A stretch of DNA of 10,130 nucleotides, taken from assembly GCA_964612185.1 (NCBI GenBank), contig CAZTCR010000070.1, positions 1 to 10,130 on the forward strand, written 5' to 3'. Both the position numbers and the translations under genes were made by a program. The first letter of the stretch is position 1, and each line of letters starts with the position of its first letter. The notes under the pieces are model-generated. The model did not search any database. It was not told the origin of the DNA and saw nothing but the letters and a program-made list of their open reading frames with translations. Positions 5,795 through 10,130 of the stretch are shown here, in pieces. The DNA comes from UBA1447 sp964612185. GTDB taxonomy: Bacteria > Bacillota > Clostridia > Oscillospirales > Acutalibacteraceae.

Positions 5795-8700
5795 TTAGAC
5801 TGCCGGTTCCGGGAAGGAAGTCAGTTTGCCCGATGCAAAGTGGAGAATCATAAGAGCATCAAGCGAGCTCAGCCGGCCATCTTTGTTCACATCAGCAGCT
5901 GCTGCCTGAATAGGAGTGAGCGTGGTTTCGCCTGTGCTGGCCTGGAGTGTCATCAACGCGTCGAGCGCGGAAACTTGGCCGTCACCGTTGACATCACCGA
6001 GCATGTACCAAAGTGCTGTGATTGTAACATCTTCTGCCGGGAATGCCGCGGGAATCGCCTGTGACCAGCCAAAGAATGTATAGCCTGCTTTGGTCGGGTC
6101 CGCCGGTGCTGTTACAGCTGTGCCGACTTCGCCGGTGATCGGATCAATCAGGCTGCCGCCGTCTGTATCGAAGGTGATGGTGCTGGTTTCTACAATAATT
6201 TCTTCCCAAACTGCTGTGTAGGTAGCGTCGCCTGTGGCTGCTACGATTTCCGGTGTCCATTCAACAAAGATATAGCCGTCTCTTATAACAAAAGGTGCTA
6301 CCGGCATGGAGCCTTCTTCAATGGTCTGTACTTCGCCGCCGATGCCGCCGTTTGCGTCAAAGGTGATTTGATAGGTTGTCGGGAGAATTTCTTCCCAAAC
6401 CGCTGTGTAAGTCACATCCGCTGCCGCCGCTACGATTTCGGCATCCCAGCCGATGAAATTGTAGCCTTCTTTGGTGACAACCGGGGCTACCGGTACAACG
6501 CCTTCTTCAACGGTCTGTACTTCGCCGCCGATGCCGCCGTTTGCGTCAAAGGTGATTTGATAGGTTGTCGGGAGAATTTCTTCCCAAACCGCTGTGTAAG
6601 TCACATCCGCTGCCGCCGCTACGATTTCGGCATCCCAGCCGATGAAATTGTAGCCTTCTTTGGTGACGACCGGTGCTACCGGTACGACGCCTTCGTCAAC
6701 TGTCTGTACTTCGCCGCCGATGCCGCCGTTTGCGTCAAAGGTGATTTCGTATGTTGTCGGAAGAATTTCTTCCCATATTGCTGTGTAGGTAACATCGGCT
6801 GCCGCCGCTACGATTTCGGCATCCCAGCCGATGAAGTTGTAGCCTTCTCTGGTGACGACCGGTGCTACCGGTACGACGCCTTCTTCAACCGTCTGTACTT
6901 CGCCNNNNNNNNNNNNNNNNNNNNNNNNNNNNNNNNNNNNNNNNNNNNNNNNNNNNNNNNNNNNNNNNNNNNNNNNNNNNNNNNNNNNNNNNNNNNNNNN
7001 NNNNTGGTGACGACCGGTGCTACCGGTACGACGCCTTCTTCAACCGTCTGTACTTCGCCGCCTTCGCCGCCGTTCGCGTCAAAGGTGATGGTGTAGGTGT
7101 TAATTGTCCACAGTGCTGTCACGGTTAAATCCGTATCCGGGAAAGCCGACGGAATCGCGGGATCCCAACCGGCAAAAGTGTAGCCTTCTTTGGTCGGGGC
7201 ATCAATTGCCGGAACAGGGTCGCCCACATTGCCGGTAATCGGCGCGATTGCGCTGCCGCCGTCCGTATTAAAAGATATTGTGCTTGTTTCCGGAATGACT
7301 TCATCCCAAAGTGCTGTGACGGTTGTGCTTTGCGCCGGGAAAGTTGCCGGAAGTTCAGGTGACCAGCCTGCAAAGGTGAAGCCATCTTTAGTCGGTTCAT
7401 CAACAGGAGGAACCGGTGTGCCATAGTCTCCTGTTACAGGGTCAATGGCCGAACCGCCGTCTGTATCAAAAGTGATGGTTGATTGGTTAATTTCAAATAC
7501 TGCGTTGATGTTAATGTTTTCCGCGGGCATAGCTGCGGGAATGAAGTCCCACCCGGTAAAGGTGTAACCTACCACTTCCGGATCGACTGCGGGAGGAACG
7601 ATCGCGTCGCCGAAGAAGGTGGGAACAGCTTCATAAACCGTACCGTCAACCAGGAAATAAGCGGTGTAGTTGTTGACATCCCATTGAGCCGTTACGGTAA
7701 GACCTTGTGCCGGGAAGATAGCCGGGATACCCGGATTCCAACCGGTGAAGGTATAGCCCTCTTTGGTGGGATTTGCCGGTATTGTGACATCCGAACCGAC
7801 TTCGCCGGTGATCGGGTCAATGGCAGTACCGCCGTCCGTATCAAAAGTGATGGTGCTTGTCGGAATTGCATCCCACAGCGCGTTGAAAGTCAAATCCTCT
7901 GCGGGCATTGTTGCCGGGAGCGCGGGATCCCAACCTGCGAATGTAAATCCGGGCTTCTCGGGATCAACTGCCGGTGCCGATACAGGGTCACCGAAGTTAT
8001 ATTCCAAGCCTTCATATAAGGTTGCGTCCACATAGAAGTTTGCGAAGTATGTGTTTGCTGTCCACTGAGCAACGCAGGTTACATCATCAACGGGCATCGT
8101 TCCCGGAACTGCCGGGTCCCAGCCTGCAAAGGTATAGCCTTCCTTGGCCGGGGCTGCCGGAGCGGTTACTGCCGTGCCTTCATCCTGCGTAATTGATGCT
8201 ACGGCTGTGCCGCCTGCAGAATCAAATGTAATGGTGCTCGTCTGATTTACAACAGGTTCGGTTGCGAGCTTAATGTCAGCGCCTGTGAAATCATAATTAA
8301 AAGGATAGCTGTTGCCGGCGCCGGATGCGAGTTGACCGGTAAGGCATTTCGAGATATAGCCGTCAACGCCGGGATTGGTTAGGGAGCGGAACCAGCGCGC
8401 GTCCATCCAGATGCGGGCGTCGGTGCCGTAAACGATATTAGCGGTTGCTTTGAGCCTGAACTGGAAGAGCCAGTCGCCATAGTCACCCGGTATTGTTGTC
8501 GGATAACCGCCCAGTTTTGAATTGGAATCCGCCTGAGTGCCTACTTTGACGACTTTGTATTTGTCGAATTTTTCGCCGGCCGCAAAACTTGCCGGCCAGC
8601 TCGAGTCGGGAATAATCGACGAGCCGGCAAATCCGGTGCAAGCAAAGTCATAGTAGTAGTTGCCGCTATAACCGGGCTGAATTTCCCACTCCATCGTATC

Positions 8701-9051
8701 TTCGTTGAGGATGATTTTGTCCTTATCGGTGTTCGCTATAAATGCTGCTGTGTTTGAGCCCATTAAGGTAAACAGATCTTTGTCAAACATGACAACATAG
8801 TTGGACGCGCCGACAAGATAGTCGGTTGTGGGTACGATGCGCACCGCGATTATTTCGGTTGCCGCTATCGTCTCACCCGGTGCGAGCGGGGTAAAGACTT
8901 TTGTGGTGGTGTTGTACCTGCCGACCAAAAGGTTAACATCGGCCGAGAGCGTGTCCGGGTCACCGGGCGCGGCAGACGCTGCTACCGCAAAGAGGTTGAA
9001 TACTAGTGCCAGTGCCATCAAGATGCCGAGAAGTTTTTTCGCTTTTTTCAT
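5795..9051 (-). CDS. Secreted InlB B-repeat protein with C-terminal dockerin (spans assembly gap)
   Basis: It starts at the ATG at 9051, 8 nt after AGGAGG. Residues 1-27 are a signal peptide (cut after AASA). Residues 35-262 form an N-terminal domain with cohesin-like strands (YVVMFDKDLFTLM, WLFQFRLKATAN); it appears related to the N-terminal domain of the next gene upstream. B-repeats then run from residue 273, six complete before the assembly gap (6905-7004). After the gap come near-identical 63-residue units (ITFDANGGIGGEVQTVEEG) and one canonical B-repeat. A type I dockerin closes the protein (DNA 6001-5825): DVNGDGQVSALDALMTLQ and DVNKDGRLSSLDALMILH, both with intact calcium ligands at positions 1, 3, 5, 9 and 12. 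The two sides of the gap are in different frames only because the N-run is an arbitrary length; repeat spacing restores a single frame. The neighbouring scaffoldin has four cohesins, so a docked surface stalk is the likely role. Confidence 0.85.
6172..7092 (-). repeat. Tandem 189-bp units encoding 63-residue B-repeats
   Basis: The motif AGGTGAT at the unit boundary recurs at 6172, 6361, 6550 and 6739, exactly 189 bases apart, and again after the gap at 7082. The block 6324-6478 is essentially identical to 6513-6667. Each unit encodes one B-repeat of the ITFDANGG..EVQTVEEG..GYNFIGWDAEIV..YTAVWEEILPTTYQ kind. The unit nearest the dockerin is the most diverged. The copy number is uncertain because the assembly breaks inside the array. 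Confidence 0.9.
6905..7004. other. Assembly gap of 100 N inside the 189-bp repeat array
   Basis: Exactly 100 N. The 55 bases before the gap (6850-6904) are identical to the 55 bases after it (7005-7059). From the 189-base period, the true distance must be a multiple of 189, so the missing length is 134 bases for one extra boundary, or the two ends simply overlap by 55 with no gap. Both solutions restore the reading frame, while 100 does not. Confidence 0.95.
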
Positions 9052-9059
9052 CTAGGTTT

Positions 9060-9065
9060 CCTCCT
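9060..9065 (-). promoter_or_regulatory. Ribosome binding site of the B-repeat dockerin gene
   Basis: AGGAGG lies 8 nt before the ATG at 9051. The 83-nt spacer between this gene and the preceding stop codon (9135) contains no convincing promoter or terminator, which suggests co-transcription with the upstream dockerin gene. Confidence 0.85.
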
Positions 9066-9134
9066 TAATAATATGTGTATCTGATGTATATAATCCACAT
9101 TGTTATGCGTGTGGGAAAGCGCTGAGGAAAATAT

Positions 9135-10130
9135 TCAGCTTGCCAAACCGTTAACCTGGTTGATTGTTTTGAGATAATTTTCGTAATCGATGATGTTACC
9201 CGCATCGAGCGAGTCGATGGTCGTGTCTCCGTTGATATTGCCGGCTGTCAAATAGCAGTCATCACTGCCGGGAACCCAGAGAACCAGATAATTTTCGAAG
9301 TCAATGAGCGTGCCGGCGTCAAGCGAGTCAATCGTGCCGTCACCGTTGACATCCCCGAATACGACAACCTTGAAGGTGTTGATGGTAACGCCGCCGTTCT
9401 TTACATTGACTACGGTACCGGTGCCGCATACAGCACCGGATGATTTGATGACTTCCAGCGTGGCGCCGCCGACTCCGACAAGGTTTGCGTCGAGTGAAGT
9501 AAGTCCGGCGCTCAGGCCGTAAATCAACCCGTTTACACGGTCAATCACCGTTGCTGAGCCGTCGACCGCGGCTATGTCCGGCGCCTGGCCGATTCTGTTA
9601 AAAACAACATCCGTAAAGGTCATCGGGCATGTACCGGCGGTCATTGAATAAACGGTGTTGCCGTCAGCCGGGTCGTTCATCCCCTGGCGATAGAAAAGAG
9701 ATGATTCCGGCGGGATTAAAATCGTGCCTTGTGCGTTCGCGCCGGTTTTCACTTTTAAGCGGAAACTGATGGCGTCACCCCCGTCGGGTTGATTGTAACA
9801 GCCGAAAAGACCCGCATTCGGCGTGCCGAGCCATTGGACAAGAACAACGCCGTAATCGTCCGGACTGTAACCCGCTGGATAAAAGGAAGGGCTGCCGGTG
9901 GTGTTGGCACTTAAGCTGCCTGTAACAACGGTTAGCTGACCGAGTTTTTGCAGATTCAGAGAGGCTTCCTCCATCTCAAAAATTCCCTTGGCAAAGAGAA
10001 CGGGAAAGCGCATCGATGCTGCATAATAGTTGTTGGTGATATTCAGTGTAACGGTCACATAGTCTCCGGGGTATCCGGTTGCCGTGTCTGTTTTGACAAC
10101 AACCTGCATGTTTTCATTGCCGTTTGGTGT
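9135..10130 (-). CDS. Dockerin protein with cohesin-like domain, C-terminal part (cut by window edge)
   Basis: The frame is open to the window edge: seven more codons precede the ATG at 10109 and no signal peptide is present, so the true start lies outside. Counting residues from that ATG, 1-168 form a cohesin-like beta-sandwich (VVVKTDTATGYPGDYVTVTL, then RFPVLFAKGIFEME, AISFRLKVKTGAN). Residues 184-250 form a small domain (ATVIDRVNGLIYGLSAGLTS, later NTFKVVVFGDVNG) of a kind I associate with the region just before dockerins in Ruminococcus-like proteins. Residues 252-315 are a type I dockerin: DVNGDGTIDSLDAGTLIDFE and NINGDTTIDSLDAGNIIDYE. The second loop has Asn at position 1 and Thr in place of the Gly at position 6; the other calcium ligands are kept. 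The product is presumably secreted and docks onto a cohesin. It could also carry further modules upstream that are not visible. Confidence 0.85.
   Translation of the reverse strand, partial: TPNGNENMQVVVKTDTATGYPGDYVTVTLNITNNYYAASMRFPVLFAKGIFEMEEASLNLQKLGQLTVVTGSLSANTTGSPSFYPAGYSPDDYGVVLVQWLGTPNAGLFGCYNQPDGGDAISFRLKVKTGANAQGTILIPPESSLFYRQGMNDPADGNTVYSMTAGTCPMTFTDVVFNRIGQAPDIAAVDGSATVIDRVNGLIYGLSAGLTSLDANLVGVGGATLEVIKSSGAVCGTGTVVNVKNGGVTINTFKVVVFGDVNGDGTIDSLDAGTLIDFENYLVLWVPGSDDCYLTAGNINGDTTIDSLDAGNIIDYENYLKTINQVNGLAS

Noticed and set aside
6865..6904. End of the dockerin-protein frame at 6865
   Set aside because: The stop arises only because 100 N shift the frame; the in-frame repeats continue to 5795 once the gap length is corrected.
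6172..7092. Regular repeats considered as a CRISPR array
   Set aside because: The units are 189 bases, contiguous, in-frame and protein-coding, with no spacer structure.
6368..7096. Plus-strand open frame of 242 codons over the repeat array
   Set aside because: It is the antisense shadow of the 189-bp B-repeat units, spans the N-run, and has cysteine-rich translation with no recognisable domain or RBS.
7483..8019. Plus-strand open frame of 178 codons
   Set aside because: Antisense to B-repeats of the dockerin gene; Cys/Arg-rich translation typical of a shadow frame.
9095..9114. Hairpin CCACA/TGTGG between the two dockerin genes as a terminator
   Set aside because: Only 5 bp with a 10-nt loop and no T-run afterwards; more likely chance.
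10107..10109. ATG at 10109 as the true start of the edge gene
   Set aside because: The frame stays open upstream to the edge, there is no RBS before it and no signal peptide after it; it lies inside a cohesin-like domain.

Overview
The window holds four genes, all on the minus strand and all for large secreted, modular proteins. Base composition looks near half G+C. The AGGAGG-type ribosome binding sites, the sigma-A type promoter, the Gram-positive signal peptides and the mix of cohesin, dockerin and InlB B-repeat (Listeria-Bacteroides / Flg_new) modules point to a member of the Clostridia, probably an uncultured Oscillospiraceae/Ruminococcaceae-like anaerobe. A 100-N scaffold gap shows this is a draft assembly. 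Taxonomy is inference from module style only.

Layout in transcription order (high to low coordinates). (1) 10130-9135: the 3' part of a gene whose product carries a cohesin-like beta-sandwich, a small pre-dockerin domain and a C-terminal type I dockerin. (2) 9051-5795: a signal peptide, a large N-terminal domain that looks related to that of gene 1, a long run of InlB B-repeats ending in nearly identical 63-residue units (where the assembly gap lies), and a C-terminal dockerin. (3) 5690-852: a 1612-residue scaffoldin-like protein with a signal peptide, four cohesins arranged A-B-A'-B' and separated by B-repeats, eleven further B-repeats, and a C-terminal Ig-like module with a hydrophobic tail. 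(4) 658-1: the start of another secreted B-repeat protein, cut by the window edge.

Regulation. Genes 1 and 2 are 83 nt apart with no clear terminator or promoter between them, so they are probably co-transcribed. A strong hairpin plus T-run separates gene 2 from gene 3, yet no good promoter is visible for gene 3, so read-through may feed it. After gene 3, a terminator abuts an excellent promoter (TTGACA-17-TATACT with an extended -10) that drives gene 4.

How the parts could work together (inference). The scaffoldin offers two kinds of cohesin and its two upstream neighbours carry two visibly different dockerins, so the cluster may encode a self-contained, non-enzymatic surface assembly. B-repeat stalks would be docked onto a B-repeat scaffold. 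No glycoside hydrolase or carbohydrate-binding module is recognisable in the window, so this does not look like a classical cellulosome operon. There is no gene-free stretch above 300 bases; the three intergenic regions are 193, 104 and 83 nt.
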